Below, one piece after another: positions 24,366 to 32,797 of a stretch of 47,151 nt of DNA. Both the position numbers and the translations under genes were made by a program. Source of the DNA: Candidatus Omnitrophota bacterium (GTDB lineage: Bacteria > Omnitrophota > Gorgyraeia > 2-02-FULL-51-18). Position 1 is the stretch's first letter; each line of letters starts with the position of its first letter. The DNA lies in contig JACPWF010000033.1 of NCBI GenBank assembly GCA_016197155.1, positions 1 to 47,151 of the forward strand, in the 5' to 3' direction. The notes beneath the pieces are model-generated. The model did not search any database. It saw only the letters and a list, made by a program, of their open reading frames with translations, and was not told the origin of the DNA.

Positions 24366-24982
24366 CCTTTCGGCCGGCCCTTTCCATAAAGAAGGCTCAC
24401 CAGTTCGTCCCCGTAATGATTGAGGTCGCGCGCCACGGCGTTCACCTTCGCCAAAAAAAGGTTGTAGATCACGTAGTACGGGATCGCGACGATGAGGCCG
24501 GCGGCCGTGGTGATCATCGCCTGGTAAATCCCGCCGGCGAGATTGCTCACGGTGACGGAGGCGGAAAATTTTTCCCAGGACATGAATGCCTGGATGAGGC
24601 CCAGGATGGTCCCCAAAAAACCGAGCAGGGGCTCGATGCCGATGACGAGCACGAGGAGGTTCAGGTTTTTTTCGACTTTTTGAATTTGCCGGTTGGCCTC
24701 GCGTTCCATGACGCGGTCAATTTCAGACACGTCTTCGCCGGCGTGCGCGAGGCCGGCCGCGAAAACCGCCGCCAGGGGATGCCGCGCCTGCCGGCATTTC
24801 TCGAGCGCGTCTTCCGCGCGCTTTCCTTCGACGAGCGAAAAAATTTCCGCCGAAAATTTTTCCGGATCAAAGGCCGTGGTCAGGAAAAACCAGATCCGCT
24901 CGAGCACAAGCGTCAAGGCAATCACCGACCCCAAAAGGATCGGCGCCATCACCCAGCCCCCTTTTATGATCAGACTATTCAT
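24362..24982 (-). CDS. exbB: MotA/TolQ/ExbB-family proton channel protein
   Basis: The 206-aa protein has three membrane segments with the family stretch LLGFLGTILGLIQAFMSW and AGGIYQAMITTAAGLIVAIP in the last two helices. These form the channel with ExbD. A cytoplasmic loop of about 100 residues follows the first helix. The gene overlaps the end of cca by 8 bp. Confidence 0.9.
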   Translation of the reverse strand: MNSLIIKGGWVMAPILLGSVIALTLVLERIWFFLTTAFDPEKFSAEIFSLVEGKRAEDALEKCRQARHPLAAVFAAGLAHAGEDVSEIDRVMEREANRQIQKVEKNLNLLVLVIGIEPLLGFLGTILGLIQAFMSWEKFSASVTVSNLAGGIYQAMITTAAGLIVAIPYYVIYNLFLAKVNAVARDLNHYGDELVSLLYGKGRPKG

Positions 24983-26282
24983 GAAAACTTCCTTTCTTCA
25001 CCCATTCCAGCGCCTCCTCTTTCGTGCGGAGCGTTCCCTCCAACTGCCGCTCCTCGACCGCGCGCAAAATTTTGCCCACGACCGGCCCTTCTTTGTGGCC
25101 CAACTCCAAAATGTCCCGGCCGTTCAGAAGCGGAACGGGTTTGATCTCCTCGCGGGTGAGCGTTTTTATTTTCCGTTTCAAAAAACGCCAGTTCGCGAGA
25201 TCCCCGTGGCTGGCCAGGCAGTCGATGCGGTGCTGTTCGAGCTCGGTGGGAAAGGTTTCCCTTTGCAAAAATTTTTTTAAGGTGCTCTCCCTCATCCGGC
25301 GCACGTCCTTAAAACGCATGTGCCCCTCGACGCACGCGACGATTTTTTCTTTGAGGTCATTGGAAAACCGCAGGCGCTCCAGGATTTTTTCCGCCAGCCG
25401 CGCGCCGACGCGGTCATGGCCGTTGAAGCGGATGCGGTCACTGCGCCGGTAGGTCGCGGGCTTGCCGACGTCGTGGAGAAGGGCCCCGAACGCGAGCACC
25501 GTGTCGGGCGAGTCCATCTGCTCGAGCAAGAGCCGCGTGTGCACGAACACGTCCCCCTCGGGGTGAAAGGCGCGCGGCTGGCGGACACCCTTCATCGCGT
25601 GAACCTCCGGCAGAACTTCCTTTAGGAGGCCGCTTTTGTCCAAAAGGGTGAGCGCCAAAGCCGGGTGCGGGCCCGTGAACATTTTCACGAGCTCATCGCG
25701 CACCCGCTCCTGGCTGACACGGTGGATCTCGCGCGGCATTTTTTTCACCGCCGCGAAAGTTTTGGGCTCAATTTTAAAACCCAAGACACTCGCGAACCGC
25801 ACGGCACGGAGCAGGCGCAGTTTGTCCTCGGTGAAGCGCTTTTTGGGTTCGCCGATCGCGCGGATGACTTTCTTTTTCAGATCCCGCCGGCCGCTGACCC
25901 AGTCCATGACTTTTTTTCCGAGAGGATCGTAGAAAAGACCGTTCACCGTGAAGTCCCGGCGGAGCGCGTCCTCTTTCGCGTTCGTAAAACGCACGCCTGT
26001 CGGACGACGGCCGTCCTGGTAGCCCTTGTCGGCGCGAAACGTCGCCACCTCGAACGGGTGTCCCTCGAGAACCACCAAAATCACGCCGAACTGCGCGCCG
26101 ACGGGAACGGTTTTGGGAAAAAGGGACTGGACCGCTTCGGGGAGGGCGTCGGTCGCGATGTCAAAATCCTTGGGCTTCTTCCTCAGAAGAAGATCGCGGA
26201 CACACCCGCCCACAAAGTAGGCCTCGTAACCTTTTTGCCTTAAGGTTTGAACGATTTGAAGAGCGAGTTTTTTTTTGGGCAA
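24975..26282 (-). CDS. cca: CCA tRNA nucleotidyltransferase / poly(A) polymerase family
   Basis: This 435-aa class II nucleotidyltransferase shows the head-domain motif YFVGGCVRDLLL (Gly25-Gly26), the metal-binding DFDIAT (Asp39, Asp41) and the RRDFTVNGLFYD motif. RFTEDKLRLLRAVRFAS marks the neck. An HD phosphohydrolase domain with LLHDVGKP follows in the C-terminal half. It adds or repairs the CCA end of tRNAs; some bacteria split the CC and A steps or use the enzyme to polyadenylate RNA, which sequence alone does not settle. It lies 6 bp behind the peroxiredoxin gene. Confidence 0.9.
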   Translation of the reverse strand: MPKKKLALQIVQTLRQKGYEAYFVGGCVRDLLLRKKPKDFDIATDALPEAVQSLFPKTVPVGAQFGVILVVLEGHPFEVATFRADKGYQDGRRPTGVRFTNAKEDALRRDFTVNGLFYDPLGKKVMDWVSGRRDLKKKVIRAIGEPKKRFTEDKLRLLRAVRFASVLGFKIEPKTFAAVKKMPREIHRVSQERVRDELVKMFTGPHPALALTLLDKSGLLKEVLPEVHAMKGVRQPRAFHPEGDVFVHTRLLLEQMDSPDTVLAFGALLHDVGKPATYRRSDRIRFNGHDRVGARLAEKILERLRFSNDLKEKIVACVEGHMRFKDVRRMRESTLKKFLQRETFPTELEQHRIDCLASHGDLANWRFLKRKIKTLTREEIKPVPLLNGRDILELGHKEGPVVGKILRAVEERQLEGTLRTKEEALEWVKKGSFHE

Positions 26283-26288
26283 TGGAAA

Positions 26289-26840
26289 TTAATTGAGCGT
26301 CTTCTCGCCGGGCTTCCACCCACAGCCCGTGAGCTTTCCGGTCTGCAGGGCCTGAAGCGTGCGGAGCGTTTCCTCGACGCTTCTTCCCACGGGAAGATCG
26401 TTCACGGTCGCGGACTTCAAGATGCCGTTCGGGTCGATGATGAAGGTGCCGCGGAGCGCGATCCCCTTGTCCTCGATGAGGACATTGAAGTGCCTGGACA
26501 CCTGGTGGCCCGTGTCGCCCAAAATGGGAAATTGGATCTTGCCGAGTTCCTTCTCGCTCCAGGCCTTGTGCGAATAAACGCTGTCGGTGCTCGCCCCAAG
26601 CACTTCGGCGCCGGCTTTCTTAAAATCCGCGTAGTGCCTGTCAAAACTTTTTATCTCCGTCGGGCAGACAAACGTGAAATCCAGCGGATAAAAGAAAAGG
26701 ACCACCCACTTCCCCTGATAATCCGAGAGCTTCACCTCTTTGAAACTGCCGTCGTGCAGGAGCGCCTGCGCGGAAAAATCGGGCGCCTTTTGTCCCACCT
26801 GCAATTTTTTGGTTTCGCATTCCGTTCCATTGACTGACAT
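26289..26840 (-). CDS. Typical 2-Cys peroxiredoxin (AhpC/Prx type)
   Basis: The 183-aa protein reduces hydroperoxides in the cytoplasm. The peroxidatic cysteine is Cys59 in the motif FTFVCPTEI, and the resolving cysteine is Cys173 in GCGWKPGEK. The C-terminal tail is short, without the YF motif of overoxidation-sensitive types. I chose ATG 26840, which has GGGGGA upstream; ATG 26855 would be only one base from the pfkB-family stop. An extra cysteine (Cys8) is present. No dedicated reductase is encoded beside it. Confidence 0.92.
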   Translation of the reverse strand: MSVNGTECETKKLQVGQKAPDFSAQALLHDGSFKEVKLSDYQGKWVVLFFYPLDFTFVCPTEIKSFDRHYADFKKAGAEVLGASTDSVYSHKAWSEKELGKIQFPILGDTGHQVSRHFNVLIEDKGIALRGTFIIDPNGILKSATVNDLPVGRSVEETLRTLQALQTGKLTGCGWKPGEKTLN

Positions 26841-26855
26841 GTGCGTTCCCCCCAT

Positions 26856-27794
26856 TTAGAAATTCATTATATCCCGTATCCTCACGCGCGGCAAGAGCCG
26901 GGAGATGTCGCTTTTGAGACACAGCCTCGGGGACTCGCGCATCACCGCCGACACGCTCGCCGCGATCCCGAGGCGCGCGGCCTCGTGAAGCGGCATCTTT
27001 TTGAAAAGCCCGAGCGCGAAACCACCGATTAGGGAATCCCCCGCGCCGACCTTGCTTTTCACCGGCACATCCGGCCCCCGCACGTGAAAGGCTTCCGCGC
27101 GCGTCACAAAAAGCGCCCCCCTCGCCCCGAGCGAAACGATCACGACCCGGATGCCTCGGCGAACCAACTCCCGCGCGGCCTTCAAATATTGCGGAATGGA
27201 TTTAAACCGCCTTCCCATGAGGCGCTCCATTTCGTATTCGTTGGGCTTGACGGCGAATGGCCGGGCCTTCACGCCCCATTTCAAGGCGTCGTTGTCCGTA
27301 TCCAAGATGCAGGGCACGCCTTGTTTTTGTAAAACCAAAATGATTTTATGATACGTCGAGGCGGGCATGCGGCTCGGAAGACTGCCGCCCAGCGCCCACA
27401 AAAAAGGCCGGGGGCGCGCGGAGAGAAGGAGACGGCTAAATCCCGACATTTCCGCCGGCTCGACCAAAGGCCCCGGGTCGCTGACGCGGGTCTGGGTGCG
27501 GTCTTTCAAATCCGTGAGAATCGTGTTGATGCGGGTCTTTCCCTTGATCGGCATCGCCGTGAACGGGATGTCCAACTCCCCGAGAAGCTCTTTCAGAAAT
27601 TCCCCGGTCATGCCGCCGACGGGCGCGTACGCGTGGGTTTGGCCGCCGAGCTCGCGGATCACTTTCGAGACGTTGATCCCCTTTCCGCCGGGATAGCGCG
27701 TCACCGAAAGCGCGCGGTTGGCGTCGTCCTTGACAAGATTCTTGACCTGAATGAGCTGGTCGATTGAGGGATTGAGCGTGATCGTCGCGATCAT
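26856..27794 (-). CDS. PfkB-family sugar kinase, 1-phosphofructokinase-like
   Basis: The 312-aa protein has both PfkB signatures: GGKGINVSKVIRELGG near residues 36-51 and the anion-hole motif VGAGDSLIGGF in the C-terminal third. The N-terminus ITLNPSIDQLIQV is that of the FruK/tagatose-6-phosphate kinase/PfkB branch, which phosphorylate fructose-1-P, tagatose-6-P or fructose-6-P. The substrate cannot be fixed from sequence, and no PTS gene is nearby. It overlaps the glycosyltransferase gene by 4 bp. Confidence 0.87.
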   Translation of the reverse strand: MIATITLNPSIDQLIQVKNLVKDDANRALSVTRYPGGKGINVSKVIRELGGQTHAYAPVGGMTGEFLKELLGELDIPFTAMPIKGKTRINTILTDLKDRTQTRVSDPGPLVEPAEMSGFSRLLLSARPRPFLWALGGSLPSRMPASTYHKIILVLQKQGVPCILDTDNDALKWGVKARPFAVKPNEYEMERLMGRRFKSIPQYLKAARELVRRGIRVVIVSLGARGALFVTRAEAFHVRGPDVPVKSKVGAGDSLIGGFALGLFKKMPLHEAARLGIAASVSAVMRESPRLCLKSDISRLLPRVRIRDIMNF

Positions 27795-29248
27795 GGAGGA
27801 GATGCTCCGCCCGCCGGGCCGGACGCGGCGAGGACTTTTCTTTCGTCTTCTTTTAAAACAAGCAGTCCGCGCCGGGTCGCCTCATCCAGCCCTGAAAAAT
27901 CGGACCGGCGCATGAGCCAATAAAATTTTTCGCGGGCGGCGGTCATCCGTTGCAGTTCTTCCAATGAAAAAAACCGAACGCCGCCGGCCTCGCCCATGCC
28001 GCCCACGCCGAACTCCCCGGAAAAACCCCGCGGACCCGACAACCTCACGGGAAAATCCAAATAAAACTCAAAATCATAAAAAGCCCCGGGGTCGTCGTAA
28101 ATGACCACGAGGTCCCCTTTCCGGAGAAGGGGTTTTAGCGCCGCGGCAAAATGCTTTGTCGTGTACTTCGAATTGATGCGTTCCATTAAAATCGGAGCGC
28201 CCAGACACACGGCCGCCGAAAACCCCGCCAAAAGAAAAAAGAGCGCGGCCTGTTTTTTTAGGCGCGCCCATTCCCGGCCGACGAGCATCGCGAAAAAAGG
28301 GATGCTCGGTAAAATGTAGGTGGCCAGCTTCGTCCGCGACAGGGAATAAAAAAGAACGGGCGTGAGCGCGCCGGTCCATAAAAAAATCGCGCGGCGATCC
28401 GCGGTCTTTAGGGGTTTAAAAAATAAAACCCAGGGCAGCATCACGACCGGCATCAAGATAAAATAGGTGTACCAGGGACTCTGATGCTCGAAGTGCGGCG
28501 AGACGAACCGGTTCCAATGCTCGTGCCAGAAAAAAAATTTTAAAAAATGGGGTTCGCGGGCGGAAATTTGCGTGAGCCACGGAAGCGTGATCGCCAAAAA
28601 AATGAGCGTGCCTCTCACGGGATGCATTTCACGGATCACCCTCACAAACTGGCGCGTGGCCGCCAGGTAAACCAAAATGGAAATAGCCGGCAGGGTAGCC
28701 CCCGCCAGCCCTTTCGAAAGAAAGGCCAGCCCCACGCAAACATAAAAAAGAAAATAAAAAACCGTTTGACGGTCCCGGGCTTCGGTTGCCAGATAAAAAA
28801 GACAGAGGGCCGCCGTCACAAAAAAAGAAAAAACCATGTCGATCAAAAGATAGCGTCCGACCGAGACATACCACACATTCGTCGCCAAAATAAGCGCGGC
28901 GAGGAGCGCCTCTTTCGGGCCAAAAATTTTTCTCGAGAAAAAATAGGCCGCGAGCACGCCGAAAATTCCGAAAGTCGCCGGCACCATCCGCGCGTTCCAT
29001 TCGTGAAAGCCAAAGAGTTTAAACGAGAGCGCCAGAAGCCAATAAAAAAAGACGGGCTTCCTCAAATAGCCGACACCGTAGAGGCGCGGGGTCACCGCGT
29101 CGCCGCTCAAAACCATCTCGCGGGCGATCTCGGCGTAGCGGCCCTCGTCGGGATTCCGGAGGGCGCGGTCACCGAGACGAAAATAAAAAAGAAAAGCCGC
29201 CGCCAAGAGGACCCAAAGCCACGGTCGTTTCAAGAGCGATCCATTCAT
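27791..29248 (-). CDS. GT39/ArnT-like membrane glycosyltransferase
   Basis: The 485-aa polytopic protein has about ten helices in the N-terminal two-thirds and a soluble C-terminal part. The first periplasmic loop carries the catalytic motif ALRNPDEGRYAEIAREM (Asp34-Glu35), as in ArnT and protein mannosyltransferases, which transfer sugars from polyprenyl phosphate. TRLYGVGYLRKPVFFYWLL-like sequence follows. Lipid A or a protein could be the acceptor. It overlaps fecR-like and pfkB-like neighbours by 4 bp on each side. Confidence 0.82.
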   Translation of the reverse strand: MNGSLLKRPWLWVLLAAAFLFYFRLGDRALRNPDEGRYAEIAREMVLSGDAVTPRLYGVGYLRKPVFFYWLLALSFKLFGFHEWNARMVPATFGIFGVLAAYFFSRKIFGPKEALLAALILATNVWYVSVGRYLLIDMVFSFFVTAALCLFYLATEARDRQTVFYFLFYVCVGLAFLSKGLAGATLPAISILVYLAATRQFVRVIREMHPVRGTLIFLAITLPWLTQISAREPHFLKFFFWHEHWNRFVSPHFEHQSPWYTYFILMPVVMLPWVLFFKPLKTADRRAIFLWTGALTPVLFYSLSRTKLATYILPSIPFFAMLVGREWARLKKQAALFFLLAGFSAAVCLGAPILMERINSKYTTKHFAAALKPLLRKGDLVVIYDDPGAFYDFEFYLDFPVRLSGPRGFSGEFGVGGMGEAGGVRFFSLEELQRMTAAREKFYWLMRRSDFSGLDEATRRGLLVLKEDERKVLAASGPAGGASPP

Positions 29249-29922
29249 CCTAATTTCTCAAGCGTCTCCGCCGCGTGATCGTCTTTTTTCTCATAAATTT
29301 TCCTCAGCCACGCCTGCCAGTCCAGATAATCCGGATAGCGCATCCGCTCCAGAGAATGGGAGGACGCGCCCTGGAGAAACAGTTTGAAACCCTCCTCGAC
29401 CGTGTAGGACCCTGGGCCGCGGCCTGTCACGCGCATCGACCCGCCGTACATTTTGATCCACAAGCCGTTTTTCGACGCCTCGAGAACGCATCCGCCGGAA
29501 AAAAACTCATCGAGCGCCGCGAACGGCGTCAGGACCTTTCCCTTTTGGGTCGTGCCGGACGCATTTTCCTCGCGAAGCATAAAAAGCCGCCCTCGTTCCA
29601 GGGAAATCACGGGCGGCGCGACACTCAGAAAATCGAGCCTTGAGTTTTCATCCATCCGGATGACGTTTTGAAAGTCAGGGTCGAACTGAATCTCCGCGGC
29701 CCCTTCGGGCTCGGTGCGGAGCCGGGCCCCTTTTTTTAAAAAACTTCCCTCGGTGAGCGGGAGCCATTTCTCCCCGGACAAATCCAGAATTTCCGCCTGC
29801 CCCACGACGGAAAAAACTTTCACTTGCCCGGTCTCGGCGGCGAAAGCCGCCCCCGGCAAAAATACCGCGGCCAGCGTCCATCCTAAAATTAAATTAAACG
29901 AGCAGTAAAGTCGCCAGCGCAA
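29245..29922 (-). CDS. Secreted FecR-domain protein
   Basis: The 225-aa protein has a signal peptide (cleavage near GAAFA) and a FecR domain at about 35-140 with PLTEGSFLKKGARLRTEPEG and a DENSRLDF strand. Outside iron signalling, FecR domains are common in surface and exported proteins. No sigma factor or TonB receptor accompanies it here. The start lies 29 bp inside the end of mgtE; no later start would keep the signal peptide. Confidence 0.78.
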   Translation of the reverse strand: MRWRLYCSFNLILGWTLAAVFLPGAAFAAETGQVKVFSVVGQAEILDLSGEKWLPLTEGSFLKKGARLRTEPEGAAEIQFDPDFQNVIRMDENSRLDFLSVAPPVISLERGRLFMLREENASGTTQKGKVLTPFAALDEFFSGGCVLEASKNGLWIKMYGGSMRVTGRGPGSYTVEEGFKLFLQGASSHSLERMRYPDYLDWQAWLRKIYEKKDDHAAETLEKLG

Positions 29923-31264
29923 AATAACAGAAAATCGTCAGGATGTCCGTGATGGTTGTGATGAGGGGTCCGGTGGCCGTGGCCGGGTCGATGCCGAGCT
30001 TGTCGAATAAGATCGGCTCGATCGAACCCATCGTCGCGGCGATGGTCATCGAGACGCACATCCCCAGGCCCACCACGACGGAAAAATGAAAATGATACCG
30101 CGAACCGTAAAGCACGTACGCCACCAAACCCAAAAACGTCCCGTACAAAATCCCGAGCATCAGGCCCACGCGCATCTCGCGGAAGATGGTCTTTATTTTT
30201 TGATGGCCGTTGATGTGCCCGAGCGCGATACTGCGCACGACGATCGTCGCGGACTGGGAACCGACGTTCCCCCCCATCGCGGCGATGAGCGGGGAAAAGG
30301 AGGCCAGCGCAATCACCTTCGTCAGCGTCGTTTCGTAGGATTTGATAATGAAAGAGGCGAAGATCTCCCCGAAGATCGTGACGACGAGCCAGGGCATGCG
30401 GAATTTCACGATCCGGAAAACCGAGCTTTCCTGAATGTCGCGCGCCTGGGTGCCGGCCATCTTCGCGATGTCCTCGGTCGCCTCCTGGCGCACGACGGAA
30501 ATGATGTCGTCCACGGTCAAAACGCCGAGGAGCCTCCCCTGTTCGTCGACGACCGGCGCGGCGGTGAGGCGGTATTTCGAAAAGAGTTTCGACACGTCCT
30601 CTTGATCGGTCTCGGGTTTGATTTTGATGCCGTCCACCGAGGTCATGAGTTCGGATAATTTTTCATCCTCGGGCGCGCCGATCAAGTCCTGCACCGTGAG
30701 CGACCCGAGCGCCCGGCCTTCCTCGTCCGTGACGAAAAGGTAATACAAATGCTCTTTTTGATTGGGCCGCGTGATGGCCTGGAGCCGCGTCAGGGCCTGC
30801 CGCGCGCTCAGTTTCGGCGTGAGTTTCACGAATTCCGGATGCATGAGACTGCCGGCGGTCTTCTGGGGAAATTTCATCAGCGTGTCAATGTGAGCGAGGG
30901 CCTCCTGGCGCTTGATGAGGCCGGTCATTTTCTTGACCATCCGCGGGGAGAGCTTGTGGAAAATTTTGGCCAGGTCCGGCGAATGCATGCCCTCCAAGAT
31001 CGGGGTCACGTTTTCCTCGGAGAGCCGCGCCAAGAGGGAGCGCTGGTCGTTGATGTCGAGAATCTCAAAAAGTTTGAGCGCCGCGATCGACGGCACGAGC
31101 TTAAAAATCTGCAGGCGCTCTTCCTCGTCGAAACGCCGCCAGCTGTCCGCCAGATCGAGGGGGTTACATTCGCGCAGGACCTGCTTCAGGAGAACGTAGT
31201 TTTTCTCCGCGAGCAGTTCTTTTATTTCGGGAATGAATAAGGCGACTGAGTGAAATTGCTGCAA
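29894..31264 (-). CDS. mgtE: Magnesium transporter MgtE
   Basis: The 456-aa protein has the full MgtE plan: a cytoplasmic N domain (about 10-125), a pair of CBS domains (about 130-255, including LFVTDEEGRALGSLTV and PVVDEQGRLLGVLTVDDI), a plug helix and five C-terminal helices with SPLIAAMGGNVGSQSATIVV and GPLITTITDILTIFCYF, which line the Mg2+ pore. The start is TTG; an in-frame stop lies seven codons upstream and no ATG or GTG is nearby. No Mg riboswitch fits the 15-bp gap upstream. Confidence 0.92.
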   Translation of the reverse strand: MQQFHSVALFIPEIKELLAEKNYVLLKQVLRECNPLDLADSWRRFDEEERLQIFKLVPSIAALKLFEILDINDQRSLLARLSEENVTPILEGMHSPDLAKIFHKLSPRMVKKMTGLIKRQEALAHIDTLMKFPQKTAGSLMHPEFVKLTPKLSARQALTRLQAITRPNQKEHLYYLFVTDEEGRALGSLTVQDLIGAPEDEKLSELMTSVDGIKIKPETDQEDVSKLFSKYRLTAAPVVDEQGRLLGVLTVDDIISVVRQEATEDIAKMAGTQARDIQESSVFRIVKFRMPWLVVTIFGEIFASFIIKSYETTLTKVIALASFSPLIAAMGGNVGSQSATIVVRSIALGHINGHQKIKTIFREMRVGLMLGILYGTFLGLVAYVLYGSRYHFHFSVVVGLGMCVSMTIAATMGSIEPILFDKLGIDPATATGPLITTITDILTIFCYFALATLLLV

Positions 31265-31279
31265 GGGACTTGGCGCTTT

Positions 31280-31555
31280 CTAGGTTGTGAAATTATAGTA
31301 CCCCAGCACCTTCACCGGGCATCGGGACAGCCCGACCAGCCGGTCGTGATGTTTTTTCATGAACCGCGCGTGGTGCTTTTCGGATTTCCAGACATAAAAA
31401 GAGGCGCACTCGCCCTTTTTGTTCGTGCGGAACAGCGTGCGGTAATCCAAAAAACCCCCGTGTTTTTTGGCCTCTTTTTCCCAGAGCCCGCAGTCCGACA
31501 CGTAAAGGGGCACGTTTTTTTTAAGGATTTTGAAAAGCACCATGTGAATGAACAT
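31280..31555 (-). CDS. Small protein, probable dimeric alpha/beta-barrel (ABM/DUF4937-like)
   Basis: The 91-aa protein starts FIHMVLFKILKK, has a central FYVWKSEKHHARFMKKHHDR segment and ends in KVLGYYNFTT. The alternation of strands and helices resembles the ferredoxin-like fold of antibiotic-biosynthesis-monooxygenase-type and stress-responsive barrel proteins. No catalytic residue is recognisable. It begins 3 bp after the lipoprotein stop. Assignment is tentative. Confidence 0.6.
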   Translation of the reverse strand: MFIHMVLFKILKKNVPLYVSDCGLWEKEAKKHGGFLDYRTLFRTNKKGECASFYVWKSEKHHARFMKKHHDRLVGLSRCPVKVLGYYNFTT

Positions 31556-31558
31556 GGT

Positions 31559-31996
31559 CTACGCGCTGAGGAGTGTCCAGGTTTTTTCGCCCACGACGCC
31601 GTCGGCGGCCAGGCCGTGTTTTTTCTGAAATTCCTTTATGGCCTTTTTGGTTTTCCTGCCAAGGTCCCCGTCGACGGGTCCGGAGTAACAACCGGCTTTT
31701 TTAAGGGCCGTCTGGAGTTCTTTGGGCGTGACGCCGGGCACATGGATCATGGGGTTTGAAACGGCCTTTGGTTTTCCAACGGAAAGGCCTCTATCCACCG
31801 CGCGGCCGTAGCTGTCGAGCTGGGCCTGCAGGTCCTGAATCTGCTGGTCCCTGGCCTGAAGCTGGGCCTGCATCTGACCGACCTGTTGGGAGAGATCCGC
31901 GCCGGGCGCCTGGCGCGGGCGGGTCGTGGCACAGCCGGCCGCAAAAATTGAAAAGATAAAAATTAAAAAAGACGCGTAAAAAAAAGTCTTTCTCAT
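31559..31996 (-). CDS. Lipoprotein with coiled coil and peptidoglycan-binding domain
   Basis: The 145-aa protein has a signal peptide with lipobox FAAGC (Cys21), a heptad-rich segment (about 35-65) and a C-terminal PG_binding_1 domain (about 90-145; YSGPVDGDLGRKTKKAIKEF then GVVGEKTWTLL). It would be an outer-membrane lipoprotein tied to the cell wall. AAAGGAGGGG precedes the ATG. A second lipoprotein with the same domain lies at 43084-43641. Confidence 0.85.
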   Translation of the reverse strand: MRKTFFYASFLIFIFSIFAAGCATTRPRQAPGADLSQQVGQMQAQLQARDQQIQDLQAQLDSYGRAVDRGLSVGKPKAVSNPMIHVPGVTPKELQTALKKAGCYSGPVDGDLGRKTKKAIKEFQKKHGLAADGVVGEKTWTLLSA

Positions 31997-32024
31997 GACG
32001 AAAATACCCCTCCTTTATCTTCTG

Positions 32025-32030
32025 ATTATA
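32025..32030 (-). promoter_or_regulatory. -10 box upstream of the lipoprotein gene
   Basis: TATAAT on the minus strand lies about 30 bp before the ATG and just behind the stop of the pseudouridine synthase gene. No clear -35 box is present at 17 bp (TAGAAG at best). It may add transcription for the lipoprotein and genes behind it. Confidence 0.4.
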
Positions 32031-32050
32031 CCCACATCCTCAAAATTCTT

Positions 32051-32797
32051 CTAGGAACTTTTGAGGCCCGCGGCGGCGTAAAGCAGTTTGACTTCGCGCG
32101 GGCCGAGCTCTTTTTTTTGGCCGAATCGCAGATCCCCGAGCGTCAGCGGGCCGTAGCCCAAACGCTCGAGCGCGATCACGCGATGGCCCATTTTTTCAAA
32201 CATCCGGCGGATCTGTCTCTTTTTTCCTTCATGGAGTTCGACCGAAAGGGTCGTCTCGCGCGGGGTTTTCTCCTCGATGCGGATCCGGCAGGGGGCGGTC
32301 GGCCCCTCCTCGAGCAGAATGCCTTTTTCCAATTTTTTCACGGCGTCATCCGTGACAACGCCTTTCACTTTCGCGCGGTAATTTTTTTTCACGCCGAATT
32401 TGGGATGCGTGAGGCGAAACGCCAGCTCCCCGTCGTTGGTCATCAGAAGCAGTCCCGTCGTGTCGCGGTCGAGCCTCCCCACCGGAAAAAGCCGAAGCGG
32501 GACGTCCTTAAAAAAATCGGCCACGGCACGCTCGGCGTGGGGATCCTGAAGCGTGGTCATCACCCCTTTGGGTTTATTGAAAATATAAACGGCTTTTTCC
32601 CGAGGATCGGATGAAAGTTTTTCGCCGTCCACGACGATCTCGTCTTTTTCGGCGTCCACGCGAAAACCTTTCTCGCGCACGACGTCGCCGTTGACCTTCA
32701 CCTTTCCTTCCTCGATCATCGAGACCACCCCGCGGCGGCTGGCCAGGCCAAAACGCGCCAGAGTCACCTGAAGCCGTTCTTTTTTTGGCGCGTTCAC
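32051..32797 (-). CDS. rluB: RluB/RsuA-family rRNA pseudouridine synthase
   Basis: The 248-aa protein has an N-terminal S4 RNA-binding domain (about 7-55, LARFGLASRRGVVSMIEEGK) and a catalytic domain with the RsuA/RluB motif PVGRLDRDTTGLLLMTNDGE, catalytic Asp110. HEGKKRQIRRMFEKMGHRV is the second family signature. It isomerises a uridine in rRNA; RluB acts on 23S U2605 in E. coli, but RluE/RluF/RsuA cannot be excluded. It overlaps the end of typA by 4 bp. Confidence 0.88.
   Translation of the reverse strand: MNAPKKERLQVTLARFGLASRRGVVSMIEEGKVKVNGDVVREKGFRVDAEKDEIVVDGEKLSSDPREKAVYIFNKPKGVMTTLQDPHAERAVADFFKDVPLRLFPVGRLDRDTTGLLLMTNDGELAFRLTHPKFGVKKNYRAKVKGVVTDDAVKKLEKGILLEEGPTAPCRIRIEEKTPRETTLSVELHEGKKRQIRRMFEKMGHRVIALERLGYGPLTLGDLRFGQKKELGPREVKLLYAAAGLKSS

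Noticed and set aside
31265-31279. Mg2+ riboswitch upstream of mgtE
   Set aside because: The gap to the upstream gene is only 15 bp and holds no structured leader.
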